A DNA stretch of 64,000 bases from Antedon mediterranea. Its lineage: Eukaryota; Echinodermata; Crinoidea; Comatulida; Antedonidae. The stretch lies in contig NC_092675.1 in NCBI RefSeq assembly GCF_964355755.1, forward strand, positions 30,466,912 to 30,530,911. The letters are read 5' to 3'. Positions 12,601-21,600 of this stretch are shown piece after piece (the first letter of the stretch is position 1; each line of letters opens with the position of its first letter). The position numbers and the translations under genes were made by a program. A model generated the notes under the pieces. It searched no databases. It was not told the origin of the DNA and saw only the letters and a program-made list of their open reading frames with translations.

Positions 12601-14728
12601 CGTATAAATACCCTAGCTGACGGCATACTACTGTCGCATCATGTATATCCCAGAAATCGTCACAAATCGTTCCCCATTCGCCGTTGTAGTAGATCTCAAC
12701 ACGTCCTTCATATTGGCCTGACCCGCCAACGAGACGAATATCTTGGTTTTAAAAAAACATTAACATATTGCACTCACGTATAAATATTGTTGATACTTTT
12801 TTATTTCAAATTTTCACTAAGTATAATACCAATATTCAAAATACTGTAATAATAGAATTGTTAGTAAGTAATAATCTAACAATCATTAGATATAACCTAC
12901 ACTGTGTGTGTAAAAGTGTCCATTGTTTGGTTTACAATATCTAATAACAGTCACCTATTATAGTAGGCATATTTTAAAACAATCTTAAACGCAAATAAGG
13001 CCCCAGAAAACAATTGAACAAATATAATTACTCGTGTAATAGGTTTAAATTTATGTTTAGAATCTTTGATTAAACTAGCTAACTATACACACTAAACTTA
13101 CCTGTTTTTACCGCATCAAGCATAACAATAATGGAAAAGCCCACACAAACTTACCTGTTTTTACCGCATCAAGCATAACAATAATAGAAAAGCCCACACA
13201 AACTTACCTGTTTTTACCGCATCAAGCATAACAATAATAGAAAAGCCCACACAAACTTACCTGTTTTTACCGCATCAAGCATAACAATAATAGAAAAGCC
13301 CACACAAACTTACCTGTTTTTACCGCATCAAGCATAACAATAATAGAAAAGCCCACACAAACTTACCTGTTTTTACCGCATCAAGCATAACAATAATAGA
13401 AAAGCCCACACAAACTTACCTGTTTTTACCGCATCAAGCATAACAATAATAGAAAAGCCCACACAAACTTACCTGTTTTTACCGCATCAAGCATAACAAT
13501 AATGGAAAAGCTCACACAAACTTACCTGTTTTTACCACATCAAGCATAACAATAATAGAAAAGCCCACACAAACTTACCTGTTTTTACCGCATCAAGCAT
13601 AACAATAATAGAAAAGCCCACACAAACTTACCTGTTTTTACCGCATCAAGCATAACAATAATGGAAAAGCTCACACAAACTTACCTGTTTTTACCGCATC
13701 AAGCATAACAATAATGGAAAAGCTCACACAAACTTACCTGTTTTTACCGCATCAAGCATAACAATAATAGAAAAGCTCACACAAATAACAATAATGGAAA
13801 AGCTCACACAAATAACAATAATGGAAAAGCCCACACAAATAACAATAATGGAAAAGCTCACACAAATAACAATAATGGAAAAGCTCACACAAATAACAAT
13901 AATGGAAAAGCCCACACAAATAACAATAATGGAAAAGCCCACACAAATAACAATAATGGAAAAGCTCACACAAATAACAATAATGGAAAAGCTCACACAA
14001 ATAACAATAATGGAAAAGCTCACACAAATAACAATAATGGAAAAGCCCACACAAACTTACCTGTTTTTACCGCATCAAGCATAACAATAATAGAAAAGCC
14101 CACACAAACTTACCTGTTTTTACCACATCAAGCATAACAATAATAGAAAAGCCCACACAAACTTACCTGTTTTTACCGCATCAAGCATAACAATAATGGA
14201 AAAGCCCACACAAACTTACCTGTTTTTACCACATCAAGCATAACAATAATGGAAAAGCCCACACAAACTTACCTGTTTTTACCGTCTCAAGCATAACAAT
14301 AATAGAAAAGCCCACACAAACTTACCTGTTTTTACCACATCAAGCATAACAATAATGGAAAAGCCCACACAAACTTACCTGTTTTTACCACATCAAGCAT
14401 AACAATAATGGAAAAGCCCACACAAACTTACCTGTTTTTACCACATCAAGCATAACAATAATGGAAAAGCTCACACAAACTTACCTGTTTTTACCGCATC
14501 AAGCATAACAATAATAGAAAAGCTCACACAAACTTACCTGTTTTTACCACATCAAGCATAACAATAATGGAAAAGCCCACACAAACTTACCTGTTTTTAC
14601 CACATCAAGCATAACAATAATGGAAAAGCTCACACAAACTTACCTGTTTTTACCGCATCAAGCATAACAATAATGGAAAAGCCCACACAAATAATTCTGA
14701 ATGCCGACATAGTCCCTAGGGGTGACAT
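2028..14728 (-). CDS. Gene A: SRCR/Tie-like-ectodomain receptor with pseudophosphatase domain (3' end not seen)
   Basis: Exons (high to low): 14644-14728, 12430-12741, 11802-12116, 10312-10623, 9469-9789, 8853-9221, 8459-8698, 8179-8310, 7959-8090, 7702-7833, 7395-7535, 6356-6664, 5779-6084, 5321-5611, 4877-4981, 4375-4535, 3530-3601, 3359-3389, 3071-3150, 2779-2901, 2476-2633, 2255-2390, 2028-2177. They join in frame to 1,471 codons. Order: signal peptide, SRCR x4, unnamed domain, Ig, EGF x4, FN3 x3, transmembrane helix, one PTP domain. It is the most diverged of three tandem paralogues: two FN3 domains are missing and the PTP active-site Cys is Tyr, yet all frames and splice sites are intact. 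I infer a single-pass surface receptor or decoy that binds phosphotyrosine poorly or not at all. The last exon ends at a phase-0 donor, so the 3' end lies outside the window. Confidence 0.85.
3645..3786. repeat. Fold-back (MITE-like) inverted repeat in gene A intron
   Basis: The element begins GGTGAAATATAAGATTTG and ends with its reverse complement CAAATCTTATATTTCACC. Imperfect complementarity continues inward through ATGATATTTTGCTC and AATATATTTTCC on both arms, giving a hairpin of about 142 bp. It lies in the intron between the juxtamembrane exon and the first PTP exon. There is no coding capacity and no clear target duplication. Confidence 0.65.
4375..4981 (-). CDS. Gene A transmembrane and juxtamembrane exons
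   Basis: Exon 4877-4981 encodes a run of about 24 hydrophobic residues (LLVVIILVGVFVIGVFVIVA) followed by the stop-transfer stretch TIKSKKK. This makes the protein type I with the PTP region inside the cell. Exon 4375-4535 encodes a 54-residue juxtamembrane segment ending PVKLKDLHTYIKNRK...FKSEFE, the usual lead-in to a PTP domain. Intron phase changes from 1 to 0 here, marking the edge of the shuffled ectodomain modules. Confidence 0.85.
5321..6664 (-). CDS. Gene A three fibronectin III domains
   Basis: Exons 6356-6664, 5779-6084 and 5321-5611 each encode one FN3 domain. Landmarks are [22 protein letters not shown] with V.VRVCKNI, ISLTWNEVENGDCPVTYNVTYQ with SKYEIQVTSLS, and ISLSWKPPKCGNRKGSITYEY with YTFEIEARTSKG. 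They correspond to FN3 1, 3 and 4 of paralogues B and C. The two-exon FN3-2 and FN3-5 of those genes are absent here: the introns between these exons are only about 270-340 bp. Confidence 0.88.
6687..7280. repeat. Minisatellite, twelve 49/50-bp units with tetramer structure
   Basis: Twelve head-to-tail copies start CAGTTAACATGCATT and end GGGTGTGTGTTGTT. The lengths fit six units of 50 bp plus six of 49 bp. Units differ at the run after GCAT (TTTG, TTG or TTTAAA) and at GTACAG versus GTTCAG. These variants recur every fourth unit, giving a higher-order repeat of about 198 bp. The array fills the intron between EGF4 and FN3-1 of gene A and is absent from B and C. Confidence 0.9.
7395..8698 (-). 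CDS. Gene A Ig domain and four EGF domains (Tie-like module)
   Basis: Exon 8459-8698 is an Ig domain ([26 protein letters not shown]). The first-strand Cys is replaced while the YxC Cys remains, as can occur in Ig sets. Exons 8179-8310, 7959-8090, 7702-7833 and 7395-7535 are EGF-like domains, starting with CPTRKHG, CSTGYYG, CTGSTYG and TCPDGKFG. EGF2 contains [18 protein letters not shown], the same pattern as the second EGF of Tie receptors. All borders are phase 1, and each of the first three EGF exons is exactly 132 bp. Confidence 0.85.
8853..9221 (-). CDS. Gene A unnamed ectodomain exon (possible degenerate Ig-like domain 1)
   Basis: One phase-1 exon of 123 codons. Conserved blocks shared by all three paralogues are [43 protein letters not shown] and SQHIPFIIL. 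Only one Cys is evident, so no canonical Ig disulphide. It sits where the first Ig domain stands in vertebrate Tie receptors, and the VGAFFA...IPFIIL strands may be the equivalent. That homology is inference. I do not recognise a named domain. Confidence 0.55.
9469..12741 (-). CDS. Gene A SRCR array (four single-exon domains)
   Basis: Four phase-1 exons (12430-12741, 11802-12116, 10312-10623, 9469-9789) each encode one scavenger-receptor cysteine-rich domain of about 104 residues. All show the family landmarks: RLVGG...[23 protein letters not shown] or [13 protein letters not shown], and a Cys-rich end with AGVRC. The first two are of one subtype ([13 protein letters not shown]) and are recent duplicates of each other. 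The third ([12 protein letters not shown]) and fourth ([10 protein letters not shown]) match single subtypes in genes B or C. SRCR domains commonly bind microbial or protein ligands; the ligand here is unknown. Confidence 0.9.
10727..11770 (+). mobile_element. Helitron-like non-autonomous element
   Basis: It starts TCTATATTATAAG and ends CTAG, with a 7-bp-stem GC hairpin (ACCCGCC/GGCGGGT, 11,742-11,759) ending seven bases before CTAG. It sits exactly between A and T. The orthologous intron of gene B (around 33,940) is the empty site, reading TACA-TATAT straight through. No target duplication is present, as expected for Helitrons. The inside is non-coding and contains several degenerate copies of a unit like CAATTGTACTGGGAAGG (10,819, 10,985 and decayed copies to about 11,720). 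It lies between SRCR2 and SRCR3 of gene A. Confidence 0.8.
13097..14691. repeat. Signal-exon/splice-donor tandem array of gene A (53-bp units)
   Basis: Thirteen 53-bp units (13,097-13,785), then ten 27-bp partial units (13,786-14,055), then twelve 53-bp units (14,056-14,691). The lengths fit exactly. Read on the minus strand each full unit is the end of the signal-peptide exon ([16 protein letters not shown]) plus the donor CAG|GTAAGT. The unit nearest the start codon is the functional exon end; the other units are intronic copies of exon end plus donor. The 27-bp units lack the donor. Confidence 0.92.
14644..14728 (-). CDS. Gene A first coding exon: signal peptide
   Basis: The exon encodes 28 residues plus one base (phase 1). 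It starts MSPLGTMSAF, has a hydrophobic core [11 protein letters not shown], then DAVKT before the donor CAG|GTAAGT. The start is chosen because genes B and C have matching first exons (MSPLGTTS... and MSQLGIS...) with the same phase and the same VKTG end. The 3' half of this exon and its donor are the founding unit of the 53-bp array immediately downstream. Confidence 0.85.
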
Positions 14729-15937
14729 GATGTGCTCAAATTGTCCTCCAATTCAACTAATATTTCGTAATGTTCTGACAGGAGGTGCGGGAGCGATAGG
14801 ATAAATGTGATGAGAATTGATATTTGATCGAAAGTGAGTATTGCTAAAGATTACCAATACTATAGTGGCCTAGGCAATACTTATGTAGAGGAAGTTTTTA
14901 GAATTAACACACTTATTGCTTATTCTATATTTTGTTTTATTTTAATGACACGAAAAGTAATATACACCAGGAACTATAATAATTTGATATTGGTTACGGT
15001 ACTATATTAAAAACGTGGCATTAAATGCTAGGAACTATAATTTGATATTGTTACAGCTACCTCCTCTACTAACACTTGGCTGCTCTTGATAAGCGGATAT
15101 CATTGGATACTACATTGAAACCATCGAGTTTCCACAAAATTTCCTTGTGATCATACAAGTAAAGCGTTATAATTATAATATAATATAAATATATACTAAC
15201 AATGTTGATAAAAAAAGAGACGCATTTATATACTAATCATTCAAACATTAACCATTGTTAAAAAATAATATGGAATTTATATAAAATATTTAGTTCCATT
15301 TGATGATATGACATAATAATCAATGTCTATGTCGCATGGCTATAACTGATGTTGCTGTTCAAAGCAAGCAACTCATTTTAAGATGATATTGAATTTATGT
15401 TTTTTTGATCCAATACAAAAGTATTACAGACGTTACGTTGTCTGGGTATGCTTGCGTATGTAACAGACGATTTACTGACAACATATTTCTACCATATGCA
15501 AGCCAGAAGTTGGGATGAGATTTGAAATATCTTAATTTGTTTCGTTATTAAAGTTCTAGATAATACATTCTACCTTAAAAAATAATAATTGTTATGTTAT
15601 AGTGTGAATATACAGTAGAAGAACTATTAAACTTGGGTTTTACTGTTTACTACTGCTTTACTATAGATTCTACTATCATCTACCATTTAACCTTGCTTGA
15701 GACTATTATATAGATATTACTATCATCTAACAACACTATAGCAACCATTTAACCTTGCTTGTAACAATTACGAGTACTATCTTGTAAAAAGTACTGTACT
15801 GAATTTAATAATTTCAATTTGATAGTAGTGTTGCTTTAAAACATTGGAATATTAATATCTTAAAATATTGTTATTGATAGTCGATAATACAAACGGTATT
15901 ATACAATCATGATTCTTTTTAAAATTCTAATTAGTTG
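14729..15937. promoter_or_regulatory. Intergenic region between genes B and A; presumed 5' flank of A
   Basis: About 1.2 kb between the stop codon of B and the start codon of A, with both genes read toward lower coordinates. It must hold the 3' UTR of B and the promoter of A. It is closely similar along most of its length to 37,581-38,816, the space between C and B, so A and B share a duplicated promoter region. I see no convincing TATA box. An ATTAAA on the minus strand near 15,804-15,809 is a possible weak polyadenylation signal for B. Confidence 0.55.
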
Positions 15938-18612
15938 TTATTGGAAGTTTCCATAGGTTTCGAACGAATCAAGGTAGTACTGTGCCGTCTCGTAGCATGA
16001 CTTGTATTGCTCCTGTAAAGTAAACGTAACATTATCTATAGGCCATGTCATTACAAATACATCGTTACCATCAATTGTAAAGTAAATGTAACATTAGCTA
16101 TTATCATCAACTTCCATTGTTATTCTTTTCGTTGTCATCCATATTAAAATCTTATCATCACGGTAGTCATTTGACATTGTTATCGTTACATGAATATTCC
16201 TTTTACAATCCCATGCCATGTTAATGCCTGGTGTGGATACATAATTTATCATTCTAACATTAACAACACTCCCCACGCTCCCACATTTACCATCACTGTT
16301 AATAAAAGTCTTCATTGATGTCATCACGATCGGAAATTTGTTTGTCATCATTCGTCATTAGTATTTAGTAATATTACCTTAGACTTTATCAAAGACGGAC
16401 AAGTACTTTTAATCCGTTTGATATTCTGAAAGACGTCAACGATGGCTTCTTCATTAATCATCTGAATGATCGAGTCTACTGCGCAGAAGTATCCACATCG
16501 ACTCCTGCCATCTCTGTGGGTGAATGCAAAGAACATTTATCATAATATTTCAAACCATCAATGCAGTGCATGACTGATGACTGATTTAGCAACATCCCAT
16601 TTCTAAATGCTTTTGCCGTATCGAAATAGGAAATTAAACAATATTGTACACAAAGGTCTTTAAAGGCGCAAAGTCAACCAATTACACAATTATTTACTTA
16701 TTACTTTATTTATATTATTAACAGATATTCAAAATCTTGTATGCGCACTTGTTGATGGCGTTACTTATACTATAGTCAAATATCATTCGGCTCCATCCAC
16801 ATTAAGGTCCTAATTAAAAGATCTTTCAGTTGTTGAAGTAATTTGGCCCGCTTGTAATAATTATTTAATAGTTTATTTGTTGTTTTTTTTTATTATTATT
16901 CTTGTTTGACACTTACAAACAATGAACAGCAACGATGTTGTGTTGATTCATTCGTTTACACTTATCAACATCGGATCGTAGTTGCAAAAAAGATTCCACT
17001 GAAGTAGGCTTTCCTGAATTATTAGGCCAATCACAATATTGAAAATGATGTATTTCCCGACGCTTTTGTTTAATCTTGGGAAATAAAAATATTGTTAGAA
17101 AATAAAATTTAAAGCAACCAGGTGTAAGAAAATGTTTAACATTTACTTGGATAGTTAGATAATACTTAAACAGTAAATGCAATACGCATCCAATGGGTAG
17201 GCCTACCTTTGATAAATGCAATGTTCGTTTTATGATACAACCATGGTGTTCGCTTGAAACAAGTTGAACAATAAAGGGGCCGACGATTGTTTTAACATTA
17301 AACTCTTGTGGAAAATAAGCACCGATCGTCTGAATAAATAAATATACTAATTTATTCAAATTACAAAATAGAAAAATAAATACAATAAATAATATTATGT
17401 AATAAATATTATTATTCTGGGAAGAATGATAGTCGACATAAAACAACAAACATGATATAATTCCATATAGAAAGCAATGGTCTTGTGTTAATCTATCTAT
17501 TGATTTAGAAAATAACCTCATTTTTGCAATGCCTTTATAAAAACCTTTCTAAAAATACATGTTTATATTTATTACCTTATCATTGGTGTCTTCGTTGTTT
17601 AACATTACAATGGTATGCAAATTATATTCATAAATTAATCTCCAAAAGTCCGACACTGTGTTTGGCATCGGTGCTTGCGTCACAACATACTTATTATCTT
17701 GTAGTCCGTAGCCCTATATGATATAACATGATAGGCTCGTATCTGATCAATTATCTTACATTAACAATACTACAGATGATGTTCAAGACATTTAGATTAT
17801 ATTGATACATTAAAACGCCATAATGTTGTAACACTGCACTGTGTAGTGTTGGATAAATAAATTGAAGATATAAAAAGTGCTTATTTATGTTGTGCTTATT
17901 ATTTATACATTTTCACGACGTTCAAATATTGTTTTTTCCGTGTAGAATGTTTACATTTACTCAAACAGTTGTATTCAGTGGCCAATATACAACTAAGGTT
18001 CCAAATAAAAGTGTGTACTGAAATACATTATATAAATAAAATACATTCTGTAGTCATTAAGTTGGGTCACTGAATGTCTCTCTTCCATTAAGATATACTT
18101 ACTTTACAAAACGAAGCATTAATATAATCGTTACGATCCCCATCTGTAGATAATAGAAAAGGTATCGCATTGTCCACTGAAATATAAAATAAAACTGTAC
18201 AATAATTTGCCATCTTCACCACATTAATCCCCAGTGGGCTAGATTATGAATATCATAATCATCATTATTATTCAGCATCAGTCGTAATCCTCATTATCAT
18301 TATCTTGTTTTTTGATCAACAAAATATAATGCAGGTATAAGTTTATCATCATTATTATCAAGATTATGGACATCACCACCAAGAAATTGAATTACCATTT
18401 GTAGACATTTCTTTCTTTTTCAATCTGTTTTAATTTCACAAATAATTTGAAAATCACAAGAAATGTTAATCGATTTGAAATAAATATTGAATTGAATTTT
18501 ATTGATACGTACACGGTACTATACGTGGATATCTGTTCTTATTGACGTTTGCATACTTAGTACCTATGCGAGTTGCATCAGGCGATGGAAGCGGTGACAG
18601 CGCATCCAGGAC
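15938..18612 (-). CDS. Gene B linker and PTP domain D2 (likely weak or inactive)
   Basis: Exon 18513-18612 is the linker and D2 start ([12 protein letters not shown]). The following exons carry [53 protein letters not shown] (WPD Asp changed to Asn), [15 protein letters not shown] (Cys and Arg of CX5R kept, Gly-rich loop altered), and the end [17 protein letters not shown], with the stop at 15,938-15,940. Loss of the general acid and a D2-type HCL loop are usual for regulatory second domains of receptor PTPs. The C-terminal exon aligns with the conserved QYKFCYE...YL helix of the family, so the protein end is complete. Confidence 0.87.
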
Positions 18613-21600
18613 CTTTAATAAAAAAAACAATCGACATTTTTTTGGGAAAAAGCATCACAACATTATTTCTTATTATTGTTGTTTTATAAATTAGTATTCT
18701 AATTTCAGTTTAATAGTAACCCTTAGTAATATATATTATCCGAATACTGCAGTTGATTGATATATTACTCACACTCTGCTGTTCCTGTAATCGTTTTCTT
18801 CCAAGTCGACTATTGGTTTCTTTCAATTGATTGAAAGAATTCATGAATGCCCCTGTTGGTATATGAGTCGGTTCACAAAATAAACTCTCCAAAATAGTCT
18901 CGTAAATAAACACATACTGTTCCTAAAATGAACAATTTAGGTTTCCTTTTTAATTGTCTACAAACATAGAAATAATAAACCTGTATAATATTCCAAAAAT
19001 GTCTAGTAACTGAAAAAAACAACATACTACTCAAGCCATAGTCGTAAGAATCTAAATCATAAATATAGAGATCTAGTACAGATATAAAGGCAGTGTGGCA
19101 TACCTCTGTCAAAGAATATCGATTGATATAGTATTGTGGTTTGTATTGTTAGTTGTACAATTACAGTTGTTGACATTCACTTACCTGTGTTTGTACCATA
19201 TTAAGCTTGTTTTCTCTCATTTCTTTCACAAAGTTGTATACATCGATTTTATCCTTTTCTTCAGCCATGTCCAACATAGCATCAATGGTTATTACTATAC
19301 CAGTCCGTCCAACGCCATCACTTATAATAACAAAAATCAAATCATTTTACTCTTCCACATTAATATTCACTGCAATGCCTTTAATACTTTTAAATAATAC
19401 TTTTAACAACGAACTATGACAATGATATGTAATTAGTTTGCCGACAAGTTTTTAAAAATTCGTAATTTAAACTGAAAGTTTGTTGCCGTGTGTTTTTTTT
19501 TCTACAAAAAAATTATTTGGAAATGTTTCATTTGGTAATATTAGCATTCTTTAAGATAATTATTAGAAAGATAGAAATTAGTGTATTTCCAATCTCTTTA
19601 AATGATATACAACTACTTTAAAATAAGTCTTGTCTTTACCTGCAATGAACTATCACTGGACCAAGAGATGTTTTTGCATCTTTTATTTCATAAATAAACT
19701 CAAGTAGAGGTGCTGGAGATGTAGGAAGATGTATGTCCACCCATGCGGTGAATTGGTAATGTCGCACAAATTTCTCTGCTTTGTTCTAATTTTGTTAATA
19801 ATAACATTCAGTCATCTTTAGGTATACCTTCAATTCATTATTTAGTTGGTACTAATTCGTATAATTTACCTTTAGATCAATATACTTACAGCAATATGCA
19901 GAATAGTAAGCCTGTCTACTAGCAAACGTTAAGTTTGCAAAAACGGCCGAACTCGAGGTTTGCGCAGACAAAGGTTTCCTAGTAAAGCCGAGGCTAAACT
20001 AGGAAATTTTAAACTGTGAGTTTACTTGTTCACCCATATCTTCTTCTACACACGCGCACTGCACTGTCCTCTCCACGATTCTGGGTCTGTTTTAACGTGT
20101 TACTCCTGGTGGATGTTGCAACTCTCTCATTTTCTCTTTCTGATTATGTGAACCATCGAATTAGTATCGACTGTTATATGGGTTCTGTTAGATTTCCGGA
20201 TTGTATGTATTTTCATGTTGCCGAAACACTCGAGTAGATGAGGTATGGCAACCCCAATTATCACATCCGAAACTGTTACCATAAGACAGAAATAAAAAAA
20301 TAAAATACTTACTATTTTCAACCTGAATGTCCTAATGGTGAAATTTCTATTTACATTTTCGTTTACATTCTGAACAAAAATATCACCATATTTATTTGTT
20401 TCTCCTGCTTCAGGCCAGTACTGTATACATTTCATCTACATAAATAAAAATATACAAATAAACGCATAATATTAATTGGATGTTATAGCTTAATAAACTC
20501 AATAATAAGAGCAATAGGTTGCCACTGTGAATAAAGGCAATAGTGAATCATGTGACCTTACCTTATGTTTCTCCACTAGATTTGTAACCATAACAATGAT
20601 ATTGCTTTCTTGCCAAACCATTCTCCAAGTATCATTCACGCTTGCTTCATTTGGACCTGTATGTATTTAATGGCATCATTTAATATGTATAACATTTGGA
20701 TCTGTATGTATTTAATGGCATCAAACGTTTTTAAATGTATTTTAAATATGTAAAATAGTATGATATCTTAATTTCATTTCTATTCAAATCGGTAATTATT
20801 CTTGAAATGCATATTTATACATAATAATATTTTTTAAATACCTTGAGATGCAATGTACGCTTTAGGATTGTCTTTAAACTGTAAGATAAATTTTAAAATA
20901 AAATCTTTATTTCATGAATAATCATACTCAAAGACGCTTTAAATAGCATATTATTACCCAGGTCATTTTTTTTATCAAACACGTATGGAAACATAATCCA
21001 ATAATACAGCTAGTAATCAGCGCAAAGCTGTGTCTAACCGGCTACCCATTTTATACACCTGGGTGGAGAAAGTAAAGTATCTTGCCTAAGGATACAAGAA
21101 ATGTAGCAAGAGTTGGATTAGAATCATGATCTCACGATCATTCATCCAACGTCTTATGAAAAATGAGTGATCCAAACTTATTAATAACTTGTTAATATAT
21201 AACAACTTTGTTTTAACCTTGATATATGAAGCGTTAATATAATCGGATTGACCATCATCAATGTCCTTTAGAATCACACGTGAGTGGTCATCTAGAAGAA
21301 AAAGAAAGCCAAATGGTATTACTCAGTAATGGTATCATCACGGGACACGCATTTGACGTATAATAATGATATAAATGTAAGAACAATTATTAAAATAACG
21401 TTTTATCATAAAATAATAATGTTATCTAATCTGCAGACCGTAATACTGTTTCGATCTTAATATATTTATTTTATCAAAATGCACAATTTCACTTACTGAA
21501 TTCATATTGTAAAAGTTATAGATATAATAACTTACACGGTAAGATGTTTCTAAATCTATTCTTATTCGTGTTGTTATACTTATTAGCTTCGGTGCATGGA

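Noticed and set aside
13752-14084. Open frames on both strands over the 27-bp repeat as protein genes
   Set aside because: They arise because the unit length is a multiple of 3 and has no stops. They have no initiation context or splice logic and are best explained as array by-products.
13097-14691. CRISPR-like array
   Set aside because: Units are contiguous 53-bp copies without unique spacers, in an intron of an animal gene; it is a minisatellite of exon origin.
2028-14728. Gene A as a pseudogene
   Set aside because: All 23 exons keep frame and splice sites and sum to a whole number of codons. Loss of catalytic residues alone does not make it a pseudogene.
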